A stretch of DNA of 64,000 nt from Epilithonimonas bovis DSM 19482 (GCF_900108115.1 NZ_FTPU01000003.1:62001-126000); one strand, 5' to 3'; counted from the stretch's first letter, positions 41,828 through 50,224 are shown. Notes: a model not told the origin generated them from the letters alone. Translations and numbers: made by a program.

Positions 41828-42199
41828 TTATTTTTTAAAAATAAAATAAACGGCAAGTATCAGGAATATAAAACCAATGAGATGGTTCATTCTAAAACTT
41901 TCTTCTTTGAAAAATATAATTGTAAAGATCGTAAAAACAGTAAGTGTAATGACTTCCTGCAAGACCTTTAACTGCCATAAATTAAAAGGGCCTCCATCAT
42001 CCTTAAATCCAATCCTATTGGCCGGCACCTGAAAACAGTATTCGAAAAATGCAATGCCCCAGCTAATGAATATGACTGCAATTAGCCCCAGGTTATGCCC
42101 CCATTCCATCTGTTTAAATTTGAGATGTCCGTACCATGCAAAAGTCATAAAGATGTTGGAAATAATCAACAGTACGATTGTTAATAGCATTTTATTCAT
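41828..42199 (-). CDS. DUF486 (DMT-superfamily-like) membrane protein
   Basis: 123 residues, four membrane helices. TFAWYGHLKF near helix 1, SWGIAFFEYCFQVPANRIG and FNLWQLKVLQEVITL are hallmark DUF486 motifs. Half-size relative of drug/metabolite transporters, so it probably dimerises; substrate unknown. Lies 11 nt after the exonuclease gene and ahead of the FAH gene: a three-gene minus-strand unit. Confidence 0.88.
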   Translation of the reverse strand: MNKMLLTIVLLIISNIFMTFAWYGHLKFKQMEWGHNLGLIAVIFISWGIAFFEYCFQVPANRIGFKDDGGPFNLWQLKVLQEVITLTVFTIFTIIFFKEESFRMNHLIGFIFLILAVYFIFKK

Positions 42200-42210
42200 A
42201 AAGACTCTTG

Positions 42211-42975
42211 CTAAAACCTGGATTTCAATTGGATTTTTGTAAACACTTTTTTGGTATACAACGGGAAGTCCGCTCCCTGCAGCCAGCCATAGTAGCCGAG
42301 ATCTTTTCGGAAAACTTCTATTACTTTTTGGCCTTTGTATTTACCAAAAGCAAAAATCTCTTCTACATTTTCGTTATAGTGAATCATTCCTGCCAGGTCT
42401 GCAAATTTGTTTTGAGAGGAGAATTCGCTAAGGTCAGATATCTCATTCGGGACATCTTCGTAGCGGCCGACCTGGGCATCCAGTACTTCGAATGTTGCCA
42501 TCACGTCGGCTTCCGCAGAATGGGCATTTTCCAACGTTTTGCCGCAATAGAACTGATAAGCCGCACCCAGATTACGCGGTTCTTTTTTGAAAAATATATT
42601 TTGCGCATCCACAAAACGGTGTTTGCTCAGGTCAAAATCGATATCAGCGCGCAGCATTTCCTCTGCCAAAACCGGAATATCAAACCGGTTGGAGTTAAAG
42701 CCTCCCAGATCGGAATCTTTGATCATCTCCATCACCTTCGGTGCGATTTCCCGGAAAGTAGGAGCGTTTACAACATCTTTATCATAAATGCCATGAATGA
42801 GGCTGGAGGATTTTGGGATGGGCATTTCCGGATTCACAATCCACGTTTTGCTTTCGCGTGAGGCATCAGGAAACACTTTTAGAATACAGATTTCTACAAT
42901 GCGGTCTTTCCCAATGTTGGTTCCGGTGGTTTCCAGATCAAAGACGCAAAGTGGTTTATGGAGTTTAAGGTTCAT
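42211..42975 (-). CDS. DnaQ-like 3'-5' exonuclease
   Basis: 254 residues. DEDDh exonuclease domain (about 8-175): Exo I CVFDLETTGTNIG with the metal-binding D and E, Exo II GFNSNRFDIPVL, Exo III HSAEADVMATFEVL with the catalytic His. A C-terminal extension (about 205-254, FGKYKGQKVIEV...YYGWLQGADFPLYTK) is an accessory domain seen in DnaQ-type proteins of Bacteroidota. Probably a free-standing proofreading/repair exonuclease rather than a replicase subunit. Confidence 0.9.
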   Translation of the reverse strand: MNLKLHKPLCVFDLETTGTNIGKDRIVEICILKVFPDASRESKTWIVNPEMPIPKSSSLIHGIYDKDVVNAPTFREIAPKVMEMIKDSDLGGFNSNRFDIPVLAEEMLRADIDFDLSKHRFVDAQNIFFKKEPRNLGAAYQFYCGKTLENAHSAEADVMATFEVLDAQVGRYEDVPNEISDLSEFSSQNKFADLAGMIHYNENVEEIFAFGKYKGQKVIEVFRKDLGYYGWLQGADFPLYTKKVFTKIQLKSRF

Positions 42976-43095
42976 TTTTTTTAAGTTGATTTTATTTTGT
43001 CGGATGTCAGAAAACCGATGCCCGATTGTTTTTAATAATATGTTTTTTATTTTTTTCGAATCGAAATCTTCCGATTTCCAATATCTGTCTTCTGA

Positions 43096-43836
43096 CTATT
43101 TAAGTTGTTTTTGGAAGATTAATGAAATTAAAATATAGTAGATAATAATTAACGGGATCCCGGTTGTTTTAAAAATTAACAAAATCAGTATACCGCCGAT
43201 CAGCAATGCCAGTTTTGGATAATTGTCTTTTAATTGTTTTGATTTGAATTTCATCGCAATCATCCTGACCGGTGCTATCAGCAGCCACGAACTTAAGATT
43301 GTGATCATCATCCAGAACAGAAGATTCAGTGAAATTGTGCTTTCCGAAGTTTCAAAAAATGCGCTTGTAAAGTAATTTCTCTGCATCAGTACAAAGTAGA
43401 TCCCAAAAATCAAAACCGTATTGCTCGGCGTGTTAAGGCCTTTGAAATAATACTTTTGTTCCTCATCCAGATTGAAAATGGCTAATCTGAGACAAGAAAA
43501 AAGTGTAATCAGAAATCCAAAATATTTGATTTCAAACGGAAGATCGATTCCGAAAAAATGATTGCCAAAAGGTTCCAGGATTTTCATCATCGCCACACCT
43601 GGCAAAAACCCAAAACTGACCATGTCTGCCAGAGAGTCCAGCTGCACGCCAAGATTAGAATTGGACTTAAGCGCCCTTGCCACAAAACCATCAAAAAAAT
43701 CAAGGATCAGGGAAATGAGTATGCATGTGGCTGTCACCTGATAATTTCCTGAAATAAGATAAATGATACCGATACATCCTGAAAAAAGATTCCCCAGGGT
43801 GAGTGCGTTGGCAAGATTATTTTTGATAAAATTCAT
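43096..43836 (-). CDS. pssA: CDP-diacylglycerol-serine O-phosphatidyltransferase
   Basis: 246 residues, several membrane helices. CDP-alcohol phosphatidyltransferase motif DG(x)2AR(x)8G(x)3D(x)3D is seen in FFDGFVARALKSNSNLGVQLDSLADMVSFG, and NALTLGNLFSGCIGI is typical of PssA. Makes phosphatidylserine, the precursor of phosphatidylethanolamine. Its -7 box ends 4 nt before the ATG, so the mRNA should be leaderless. Divergent from the LTA-synthase-like gene. Confidence 0.93.
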   Translation of the reverse strand: MNFIKNNLANALTLGNLFSGCIGIIYLISGNYQVTATCILISLILDFFDGFVARALKSNSNLGVQLDSLADMVSFGFLPGVAMMKILEPFGNHFFGIDLPFEIKYFGFLITLFSCLRLAIFNLDEEQKYYFKGLNTPSNTVLIFGIYFVLMQRNYFTSAFFETSESTISLNLLFWMMITILSSWLLIAPVRMIAMKFKSKQLKDNYPKLALLIGGILILLIFKTTGIPLIIIYYILISLIFQKQLK

Positions 43837-43840
43837 TCCG

Positions 43841-43848
43841 CAAAAATA
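43841..43848 (-). promoter_or_regulatory. -7 box of pssA
   Basis: TATTTTTG on the minus strand, directly upstream of the ATG at 43836. Confidence 0.5.
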
Positions 43849-43942
43849 AGTTTTTTTGCCTGAAGCCTAAAGTTTGTGCGGCTAAGTTTTGTGGTGTGCC
43901 ATAAAAATTGATCGCTTCTGATTTTTGACATCCAACTTTTCG

Positions 43943-43950
43943 TAATTTTG
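43943..43950 (+). promoter_or_regulatory. -7 box of LTA-synthase-like gene
   Basis: TAATTTTG, 4 nt before the ATG at 43955; predicts a leaderless transcript. Confidence 0.5.
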
Positions 43951-43954
43951 TCCA

Positions 43955-45874
43955 ATGAAGGATTTGAGACTGCAGGAGCTTTTGGCTCTTATTTACAGGC
44001 TTTTTTTAGCGTTTTTGTTTTATCAGGTTGCACGGTTTCTGTTTTGGGTTTTTAACCGGGACCTGATTAAGGTGGACAGTGTGTCTGACTATTTTAAGCT
44101 CTCTTATTATGGGACTGCATTTGATACCACGGCTATTCTTTACGTGAATGCTGTTTTTATCCTGTTGAGCATCATTCCTATTATGATCAATTCGCGGAAA
44201 GGTTATCAGAAATTCCTTTTTTATTGGTATTTTATAACCAATGGTATTACGTACGCGTTCAATTTCGGGGATATGATCTATTACAGATTTAGCCAGGCCA
44301 GGTTAACCTCCGCGGCTTTGGAAGTTGGGAAACATGAGGACAACCTCGGCAAAGTTTTTTGGAATGCGGTCCTTCAAAATCCAATGATCCCAATTTGTTT
44401 TATCATTAGTATAGCACTCTGGATTTTCCTTTACAAAAGAGTGAATGTGAAGGAGCAGAAGCCGGATCAGCCTTTGGTTTATTTTATGTCTTCTATTGCC
44501 AACTTGTCTATTATTGCCACATTGGTAGTCGGTGGTATCAGGGGGGATTTTAAACATTCCACCAGGCCAATTAATCTGGTGGATGCCAATAAGCATGTCA
44601 GTAATCCGCTGCAGGCTAATCTGGTTCTTAACAGTGTTTTTTCGTTTTTCAGGACTATTAATACCAATAATTTTAAGCTTGTCCATTTTGTGGATGACAA
44701 GTTTATAGAAAAAGAAATTGCACCTTATAAAACTTACGAACGCGAGGTGGAACCCAAACCCAACATCGTTATTTTTATCATAGAAAGTTTTGGTAAAGAA
44801 TACTCCGGCGCATTTAACAGGAATACAAAAATTAAAGATTTTGTCTCTTACACGCCGTTTTTTGACAGCCTGGCCACCAAGAGTTTGATTTTCACCAATG
44901 CTTATGCCAACGGCAGGCAATCCATCCATGCCATGAGCTCGGTACTTGCCGGTATCCCAAGTTTAACCGATGCATTTACAAGCTCACCATATTCTAACCA
45001 AAAAATACAGTCGATTGTTTCGGTTTGCAATGAGATGGGTTATGATACCAGCTTTTATCATGGGGCGCCTAACGGATCGATGGGGTTTCAGGGTTTTGGT
45101 AACATCCTGGGATTTCAGCATTATTACGGTAAAAACGAGTATAACAACGATAAGGATTTTGATGGCATCTGGGCGATTTGGGATGAACCGTTTTTCCAGT
45201 ATTATGCGAAAAATATAGGCAAAAAGCAGCCATTTATGTCCACTTTGTTTTCAGCATCTTCTCACGACCCGTTTAAGATACCGGAAAAATATCAGGGAAA
45301 ATTCAGGAAAGGGCCTTTGCAGATTCATGAGCCAATCCAATACACAGATTATGCTCTTAAGAAGTTTTTTGAAACAGCCAGCAAACAACCCTGGTATCAG
45401 AATACCATTTTTGTAGTGACTGCAGACCATACCAATCAAACCTATTACCCGGAATATCATAAGGCGATGAACCATTTTGCAATACCTATATTATTCTTTT
45501 CGCCAAATCCAAAATTCAATCTCCATGGTGTAGATGACAGGTTTGCTCAGCAGATTGATATTTATCCAACATTGGCGGACCTTATCGGATATAATAAAAA
45601 AATCCGCAGTTGGGGCAGAAGCCTGGTATCTGATAAAAATGAAAATTATATCATCGTCAATTCTGATTCTATTAATGAACAGATGATTATCGGGAACTAC
45701 ATCTATACGTTTAATGGGAAAGACATTGCGGGGATCTATGATAAAACAGATTTGGCGCTGTCCAAAAACCTGTTGGGGAAAAGCCCAACTGCCGAGCAAA
45801 AGCTGGGAATGTTGAAAGCTAAGGGTTGGTATCAGGATTACATGAATAGGGTTATCAACAAAAAACTACGGTAA
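43955..45874 (+). CDS. LTA-synthase-family membrane sulfatase/phosphotransferase
   Basis: 639 residues. Five N-terminal membrane helices (about 10-185), then a periplasmic alkaline-phosphatase-fold domain (about 260-610). Metal/catalytic motifs: NIVIFIIESFGKEY (first metal site), ANGRQSIHAMSSVLAGIPSL (nucleophile region), YDTSFYHGAPNGSMGF, and FVVTADHTNQTYYP (second metal site). Gram-negative members transfer phosphoglycerol or phosphoethanolamine to glycans or lipids; the acceptor here is unknown. Divergent from pssA, whose products feed the donor phospholipids, so a link is plausible. Confidence 0.9.
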   Translation: MKDLRLQELLALIYRLFLAFLFYQVARFLFWVFNRDLIKVDSVSDYFKLSYYGTAFDTTAILYVNAVFILLSIIPIMINSRKGYQKFLFYWYFITNGITYAFNFGDMIYYRFSQARLTSAALEVGKHEDNLGKVFWNAVLQNPMIPICFIISIALWIFLYKRVNVKEQKPDQPLVYFMSSIANLSIIATLVVGGIRGDFKHSTRPINLVDANKHVSNPLQANLVLNSVFSFFRTINTNNFKLVHFVDDKFIEKEIAPYKTYEREVEPKPNIVIFIIESFGKEYSGAFNRNTKIKDFVSYTPFFDSLATKSLIFTNAYANGRQSIHAMSSVLAGIPSLTDAFTSSPYSNQKIQSIVSVCNEMGYDTSFYHGAPNGSMGFQGFGNILGFQHYYGKNEYNNDKDFDGIWAIWDEPFFQYYAKNIGKKQPFMSTLFSASSHDPFKIPEKYQGKFRKGPLQIHEPIQYTDYALKKFFETASKQPWYQNTIFVVTADHTNQTYYPEYHKAMNHFAIPILFFSPNPKFNLHGVDDRFAQQIDIYPTLADLIGYNKKIRSWGRSLVSDKNENYIIVNSDSINEQMIIGNYIYTFNGKDIAGIYDKTDLALSKNLLGKSPTAEQKLGMLKAKGWYQDYMNRVINKKLR

Positions 45875-46034
45875 ACACACTGTTTAAACTTTATAAATCT
45901 TTGTAACAGCTTTGATTTATGCATTAGATAATAAAAAATAGTTGTTTGTTTAAAATATTTTTTTACTTTTAACAATGTTAATTTAACGTTAACTAGAAAG
46001 GCTAATCAAAACAAAACAATTAAAATAAAAGACA

Positions 46035-46454
46035 ATGAACAAATTATTATTAAGCTTTGCGATGTTGTTTATCGGCGTTCTTTCTTTTGCCCAGATCGAA
46101 GGAAAATGGAAAACGATCGATGACGAGACCGGTAAAGCAAAATCTATTGTAGAAATCTGGAAAAAATCTGATGGCAAGTATTATGGCAAAGTATCTCAAT
46201 TGCTTATAAAACCAGAGCATGCCAACTGTGTAGCCTGTAAAGATGACCGCAAGAACAAGCCAATTCTCGGTATGGAAATCATCCGCGGGCTTAAAAAAGA
46301 CGGTAACGAGTTTACAGGAGGCAGCATTACAGATCCCAAAAATGGCAAATCGTACAAATGCACAATTACCAAAGATGGTGATAAACTGAATGTAAGAGGT
46401 TACATGGGTATCTCGCTGATCGGCAGGACGCAGACTTGGCAGAAAGCTGATTAA
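46035..46454 (+). CDS. DUF2147 exported protein
   Basis: 139 residues with signal peptide (ending LSFAQ). The mature part is one DUF2147 beta-barrel domain: EGKWKTIDDETGKAKSIVEI, YYGKVSQLL, CVACKDDRKNKPILGMEIIRGL and GKSYKCTITKDGDKLNVRGYMG are all family features. The CxxCxD pair near the middle may bind metal or form a disulphide. Function unknown. A terminator follows. Confidence 0.9.
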   Translation: MNKLLLSFAMLFIGVLSFAQIEGKWKTIDDETGKAKSIVEIWKKSDGKYYGKVSQLLIKPEHANCVACKDDRKNKPILGMEIIRGLKKDGNEFTGGSITDPKNGKSYKCTITKDGDKLNVRGYMGISLIGRTQTWQKAD

Positions 46455-46473
46455 TAAGAATATTGATAAATTG

Positions 46474-46500
46474 AAAGCTCCTTTTTGGGAGCTTTTTTTG
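46474..46500 (+). terminator. terminator of DUF2147 gene
   Basis: AAAGCTCC/GGAGCTTT (46474-46481, 46488-46495), loop TTTTTG, T-run. Confidence 0.85.
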
Positions 46501-46524
46501 TTATGCAGATAATAAAAAAATTAA

Positions 46525-46532
46525 TACTTTTG
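46525..46532 (+). promoter_or_regulatory. -7 box of pdhB
   Basis: TACTTTTG fits TAnnTTTG; predicted leader about 85 nt to the ATG at 46625. Confidence 0.45.
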
Positions 46533-46624
46533 TATTTCGAAATAAGAGAACGTAAATTTCATAACGGCACGGTGCAAAATGATCAAATTTGTATCGTACA
46601 AACAAAAATATTAAATATCAGCAG

Positions 46625-47608
46625 ATGAAAGAACATACATTTCGCGAAGTAATTGCTCAGGCAATGAGTGAAGAAATGCGTAAGGATGAGTCCATTTTTC
46701 TTGTAGGAGAAGAGGTTGCAGAATATAACGGCGCTTACAAAGCTTCCAAAGGAATGCTTGATGAATTTGGGCCAAAAAGAATTATTGATGCGCCTATCGC
46801 AGAACTTGGTTTCACAGGTATTGCTATTGGTGCGGCGATGAATGGGAACCGACCTATCGTAGAATATATGACCTTCAACTTTTCTTTGGTTACGATAGAT
46901 CAGATTATCAACAATGCGGCAAAAATCTTTCAGATGAGTGGTGGCCAATGGAACTGCCCAATTGTTTTCCGTGGGCCGACAGCCTCTGCAGGCCAGTTGG
47001 GAGCAACACACTCTCAGGCTTTCGAAAGCTGGTATGCTAACTGCCCAGGTCTTAAAGTAGTTGTGCCTTCTAATCCTTATGATGCAAAAGGGCTTTTGAA
47101 AACAGCCATTCAGGATAACGATCCTGTAATTTTTATGGAGTCTGAGCAGATGTATGGTGATAAAATGGAAATCCCTGAAGAGGAATATTATATCCCAATC
47201 GGCAAGGCAGATATCAAGAAAGAAGGTAAAGATGTAACATTGGTATCTTTTGGTAAAATAATGAAGGTAGCGCTTCAGGCTGCTGCAGATCTTGAGAAAG
47301 AAGGTATCTCTGTAGAAGTTATAGACCTAAGAACAGTACGTCCTTTGGATTATGACACTGTTTTGGAATCTGTAAAGAAAACCAACAGATTGGTAATTTT
47401 AGAAGAGGCCTGGCCATTTGCCTCCGTAGCATCGGAGATTACTTATATGGTTCAGCAGAAAGCTTTTGACTATCTGGATGCGCCGGTTAAAAGAATTACA
47501 ACGCCAGATGCGCCGGCACCATATTCTGCGGCATTGTTTGCGGAATGGTTCCCAAAACTGGAAAAAGTAAAAGAAGAGATTAGAAATGCGATGTATATCA
47601 AAGCATAA
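46625..47608 (+). CDS. pdhB: pyruvate dehydrogenase E1 component, beta subunit
   Basis: 327 residues from MKEHTFREVIAQAM. A TTG at 46589 is in frame but adds residues not typical of the family. Thiamine-dependent E1 beta: GEEVAEYNGAYKASKGM, APIAELGFTGIAIGAA, GGQWNCPIVFRGP and the C-terminal transketolase domain (VIDLRTVRPLDYDTV, RLVILEEAWPFASVASEI). Works with E1 alpha, E2 and E3, none of which are in the window; in flavobacteria pdhB is often separate from pdhA-pdhC. Could be another 2-oxo-acid E1 beta, but the motifs favour pyruvate. Confidence 0.9.
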   Translation: MKEHTFREVIAQAMSEEMRKDESIFLVGEEVAEYNGAYKASKGMLDEFGPKRIIDAPIAELGFTGIAIGAAMNGNRPIVEYMTFNFSLVTIDQIINNAAKIFQMSGGQWNCPIVFRGPTASAGQLGATHSQAFESWYANCPGLKVVVPSNPYDAKGLLKTAIQDNDPVIFMESEQMYGDKMEIPEEEYYIPIGKADIKKEGKDVTLVSFGKIMKVALQAAADLEKEGISVEVIDLRTVRPLDYDTVLESVKKTNRLVILEEAWPFASVASEITYMVQQKAFDYLDAPVKRITTPDAPAPYSAALFAEWFPKLEKVKEEIRNAMYIKA

Positions 47609-47616
47609 ATAATACG

Positions 47617-47643
47617 ACTCCCGATTTATTCGGGAGTTTTTAT
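47617..47643 (+). terminator. terminator of pdhB
   Basis: ACTCCCGA/TCGGGAGT (47617-47624, 47630-47637), T-run. Confidence 0.85.
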
Positions 47644-47656
47644 TTGCAGATATTTT

Positions 47657-47773
47657 TAGGAGCTTAATCCCGCTATCCACTATATCTTTTTTACCATTGC
47701 GAACAACGTGAGGCAATCTTTAGAAATTTCTCAGCGCAATGACAAAAAAGGATGCCGTTCCTATCGGGGCTAT
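47657..47773. repeat. dispersed hairpin repeat, copy 2, with nested element
   Basis: Same element as 27617-27713: left part AGGAGC...CCGCTATCCACTATATCTTTT and right part AAAAGGATGCCGTTCC, ATCGGGGCTA. The centre differs: it holds CATTGCG...CGCAATG (47695-47701 and 47735-47741), a second inverted repeat of a kind common between Bacteroidota genes. Fills much of the 332-nt pdhB-rpsU gap; no gene is seen there. Confidence 0.75.
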
Positions 47774-47886
47774 GGATTTTTGTCATCCAAATCAAAAGTC
47801 AACATCAAAACCTAATTTTATAAATCTTTGCGTTAAATTATACATAAAGTAAATTCTAACTATTTAATAAAATAAAACCATAAAAA

Positions 47887-47917
47887 TTTGTCGGTTAATA
47901 AAATATTCTTATTTTTG
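47887..47917 (+). promoter_or_regulatory. promoter of rpsU
   Basis: TTTG (47887-47890), exactly 19 nt, TATTTTTG (47910-47917). Textbook Bacteroidota promoter. Confidence 0.8.
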
Positions 47918-47940
47918 CAACTCAAAATGAGATGTAAAAT

Positions 47941-48138
47941 ATGTTAATAATTCCAGTAAAAGACGGAGAGTCTATCGACAGAGCTTTAAAAAAGTACAAA
48001 AGAAAATTTGATAAAACAAGAGTTGTAAGAGAACTTAGATCAAGACAACAATTTATCAAACCTTCTGTAACGTTGAGACAGGCTAAACTAAAAGCAGCTC
48101 ACAAGCAAAGAAACCTGAGCAAAGAAGAACAAGCTTAA
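47941..48138 (+). CDS. rpsU: 30S ribosomal protein S21
   Basis: 65 residues, normal length. MLIIPVKDGESIDRALKKYKRKFDKTRVVRELRSRQQF is the S21 signature, with the usual basic helical tail. In Bacteroidota S21 is linked to the sequestered 16S anti-SD tail. First gene before the Xer-like recombinase; a hairpin lies between them. Confidence 0.97.
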   Translation: MLIIPVKDGESIDRALKKYKRKFDKTRVVRELRSRQQFIKPSVTLRQAKLKAAHKQRNLSKEEQA

Positions 48139-48162
48139 GTTCTTTTTCGCTTAAAATAATAC

Positions 48163-48203
48163 AAAATCACTTCCGAATTCTTATATTTGGAGGTGATTTT
48201 CTG
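48163..48203 (+). terminator. terminator of rpsU, overlapping next -7 box
   Basis: AAAATCACTTCC (48163-48174) pairs with GGAGGTGATTTT (48189-48200), one G-T pair, 14-nt loop. The loop and first stem base contain TATATTTG (48182-48189), a -7 box for the recombinase gene. Confidence 0.6.
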
Positions 48204-48214
48204 TTTATATACCT

Positions 48215-49096
48215 ATGATAGAACGATTTTTAGAATATATAGAAGTAGAAAAAAGATATTCGCCTTACACGATTATTAACTACAAAAAAGACCTCTCTGA
48301 TTTTTCGGCATTTGTGCTGGAGTCCGAAGCGTCACATGATGTGGTGCACGTGCATAAAAAAGTGATAAGAAACTTCATAGCAGAACTCAGCAATGCCGGG
48401 TTAAGCAAAAGAAGCATTAATAGAAAACTCTCTTCGCTGCGCAGTTTTTATTCTTTTCTGCTCAGGATAGGAGAGATCAAAGTTTCTCCTATGGAAACAA
48501 TAGATTCGCTTAAGTTTTATGCGGAAAAGCGGATTCCGTTTTCTGTAGAAGAGATGGAAAAAATGAAGGACGAAGTAGAGGAGAAGGGTGTTATCACGCT
48601 TCTGGAAAAATTGATTATAGAGACACTGTATCAAACCGGTATCAGAAAGGCGGAACTTTGCAATATGCTTTTTGATAACGTTGATTTTTCAAAAAAAGAA
48701 ATCATGGTGGTCGGGAAAGGCAATAAGGAGCGGGTAGTTCCTTTTTCGGACTCGCTCTTAGAGGATTACCGGCAATATCTGAGCATCAGGCATCCTGAGA
48801 AAGGTTCAGAAAAATTCTTTTTTATCAATAAAAAGGGCAAAAAACTCGGAGAAAAGTTTGTGTATTTGGTGGTTAATAAGTACTTTAGTCTGGTGACTTC
48901 TAAGCAAAAAAAGAGCCCGCATATCCTAAGGCATACGTTTGCAACACATATCCTGAATGAGGGTGCTGAGATATCTAAGGTACAAAAATTGATGGGACAT
49001 GCTAGCCTGGCAAGTACGCAAGTCTATACCAGCGCTAATATAGAGAAGTTAAAGGAGGCTTATAAAAATGCCCACCCAAGAGAAAAAAAACGATAA
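48215..49096 (+). CDS. tyrosine recombinase, XerC/XerD family
   Basis: 293 residues, full chromosome-dimer-resolution type. N-terminal SAM-like core-binding domain (about 1-85, MIERFLEYIEVEKRYSPYTIINYKKDL). Catalytic domain (about 105-293) with R in TGIRKAEL, K in VVGKGNKER, HxxR in PHILRHTFATHIL, H in GHASLASTQVYT and Tyr nucleophile in VYTSANIEKL. Context (rpsU, hibernation factor) is that of the housekeeping Xer of Bacteroidota rather than a phage or transposon integrase. Acts at dif with FtsK. Confidence 0.92.
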   Translation: MIERFLEYIEVEKRYSPYTIINYKKDLSDFSAFVLESEASHDVVHVHKKVIRNFIAELSNAGLSKRSINRKLSSLRSFYSFLLRIGEIKVSPMETIDSLKFYAEKRIPFSVEEMEKMKDEVEEKGVITLLEKLIIETLYQTGIRKAELCNMLFDNVDFSKKEIMVVGKGNKERVVPFSDSLLEDYRQYLSIRHPEKGSEKFFFINKKGKKLGEKFVYLVVNKYFSLVTSKQKKSPHILRHTFATHILNEGAEISKVQKLMGHASLASTQVYTSANIEKLKEAYKNAHPREKKR

Positions 49097-49151
49097 TATG
49101 AAATGATTTTACATCATATTTAAAATTGTTTAACCAATAAAATTACACGTT

Positions 49152-49442
49152 ATGAAGATTACAATTCAGACAGCTGGTGTTACACCACACGATCCGTTAA
49201 AAGAACGAATTGAAAAAAAAATAAATAAACTGGAGACATTTTATGATAAAATAGTAGAATCTGTAGTGTCACTAAAAGTAGAAAATACATCCGACAGGCA
49301 AAACAAAACTACTGAGCTAATTGTTAAAGTTCCGGGCGATGATTTGGTCGTAAAAAAGACAGGTGCCAGTTTTGAAGAAAGTTTGGATGATTGTGTGGAA
49401 ACGGCTAAGAAACTGCTAATCAAGAAAAAAGAATTAGCTTAG
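49152..49442 (+). CDS. ribosome hibernation-promoting factor (HPF/RaiA)
   Basis: 96 residues, short form. KITIQTAGVTPHDPLKERIEKKINKLETFYDKIVESVVSLK is the beta-alpha-beta HPF core, with a basic C-terminal helix (ETAKKLLIKKKELA). Binds the 30S A/P-site region and inactivates ribosomes in slow growth. It lies 55 nt after the Xer gene on the same strand, so it may be read from the rpsU or Xer promoter. Confidence 0.9.
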   Translation: MKITIQTAGVTPHDPLKERIEKKINKLETFYDKIVESVVSLKVENTSDRQNKTTELIVKVPGDDLVVKKTGASFEESLDDCVETAKKLLIKKKELA

Positions 49443-49472
49443 AAAAAATATTTAAATTTTTTTAAAAAAATA

Positions 49473-49504
49473 TTTGTAGGTTTCAAAAAAGTGTCTCATA
49501 TTTG
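49473..49504 (+). promoter_or_regulatory. promoter of Thr-Tyr-Gly-Thr tRNA cluster
   Basis: TTTG (49473-49476), 20-nt spacer, CATATTTG (49497-49504; one mismatch to TAnnTTTG). Confidence 0.5.
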
Positions 49505-49562
49505 CACTCGCAAAACGGAAGTAACCGCGGCGCAGAAAAGAAAGTTCTTTTGAAATCTATTT

Positions 49563-49636
49563 GCCTCCATAGCTCAGTTGGCCAGAGCACGTGATTTGTA
49601 ATCTCGGGGTCGTGGGTTCGAATCCCTCTGGAGGCT
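49563..49636 (+). tRNA. tRNA-Thr (TGT)
   Basis: 74 nt. Acceptor GCCTCCA/TGGAGGC, anticodon loop TTTGTAA (anticodon TGT). The anticodon stem CGTGA/TCTCG has a T-T mismatch and so does the T stem GTGGG/CCCTC. CCA not encoded. Confidence 0.93.
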
Positions 49637-49653
49637 CAATTATAAAAAATACT

Positions 49654-49734
49654 GGGGAGATACCAGAGCGGTCAAATGGGGCTGACTGTAACTCAGCTGC
49701 TTCGGCTACGTAGGTTCGAATCCTGCTCTCCCCA
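49654..49734 (+). tRNA. tRNA-Tyr (GTA)
   Basis: 81 nt class II tRNA. Acceptor GGGGAGA/TCTCCCC, anticodon GTA in CTGACTGTAACTCAG, variable arm GCTGCTTCGGC, T-loop GGTTCGAATCC. Confidence 0.95.
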
Positions 49735-49813
49735 CTTTTTATATTTATTTGCAAATTCAAAAAAATAATTTTAAGTTTGCACTCACGTTTACCAACCTTT
49801 TTGGAAACAAAAT

Positions 49814-49886
49814 GCGGAAGTAGCTCAGTTGGTAGAGCGTCAGCCTTCCAAGCTGAATGTCGCGGGTTCGACCCCCGTCTTCCGCT
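49814..49886 (+). tRNA. tRNA-Gly (TCC)
   Basis: 73 nt. Acceptor GCGGAAG/CTTCCGC, anticodon stem CAGCC/AGCTG region with loop TTCCAAG (anticodon TCC), T-arm CGGGTTCGACCCCCG. Confidence 0.94.
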
Positions 49887-49926
49887 CAAGAATCACAAAC
49901 CTTTCCGGAATGTGATTTTTTTTTAG

Positions 49927-49998
49927 GCCGACTTAGCTCAGCGGTAGAGTGCTTCCTTGGTAAGGAAGAGGTCACGGGTTCAAGTCCCGTAGTTGGCT
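49927..49998 (+). tRNA. tRNA-Thr (GGT)
   Basis: 72 nt. Acceptor GCCGACT/AGTTGGC, anticodon stem CTTCC/GGAAG, loop TTGGTAA (anticodon GGT), T-arm ACGGGTTCAAGTCCCGT. Last of the four-tRNA cluster; a terminator follows. Confidence 0.95.
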
Positions 49999-50003
49999 CA
50001 CGA

Positions 50004-50031
50004 AAATCCTGAAGAGATTCAGGATTTTTTT
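50004..50031 (+). terminator. terminator of tRNA cluster
   Basis: AAATCCTGAA/TTCAGGATTT (50004-50013, 50018-50027), loop GAGA, T-run. The next 190 nt to tuf hold only its promoter. Confidence 0.85.
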
Positions 50032-50172
50032 TGGAAATCATTTTCAATTAGATATAACAAAGATTTTTGTTTCCGGTCTGGTAGAAAATATTATGCTGCT
50101 GCGATTTTTTTTAAATTGAATATCATATTATTAAATTTTATTCAAAATAATTTTTGATATTTAAAAAATCAT

Positions 50173-50180
50173 TATATTTG
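50173..50180 (+). promoter_or_regulatory. -7 box of tuf
   Basis: TATATTTG fits TAnnTTTG; an upstream TTTG (50153-50156) is 16 nt away, slightly short. Confidence 0.5.
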
Positions 50181-50224
50181 CAGACCGAAAAAAACAATAG
50201 TTAAATAAATTAAATATTAAAATC

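Noticed and set aside
42208-42861. 217-codon open frame antisense to the exonuclease
   Set aside because: The DEDDh motifs on the minus strand are intact; the plus frame shows no recognisable protein.
44303-44929. 208-codon open frame antisense to the LTA-synthase-like gene
   Set aside because: Shadow frame within a clearly conserved membrane-sulfatase gene.
46001-46018. Overlapping GTTAA-type palindromes before the DUF2147 gene as an operator
   Set aside because: Very AT-rich and low in information; such words are expected by chance in these spacers.
48215-49096. Phage or transposon integrase
   Set aside because: It lies between rpsU and the hibernation factor, with no att-like repeats or mobile genes near the tRNAs; it fits the housekeeping Xer recombinase.
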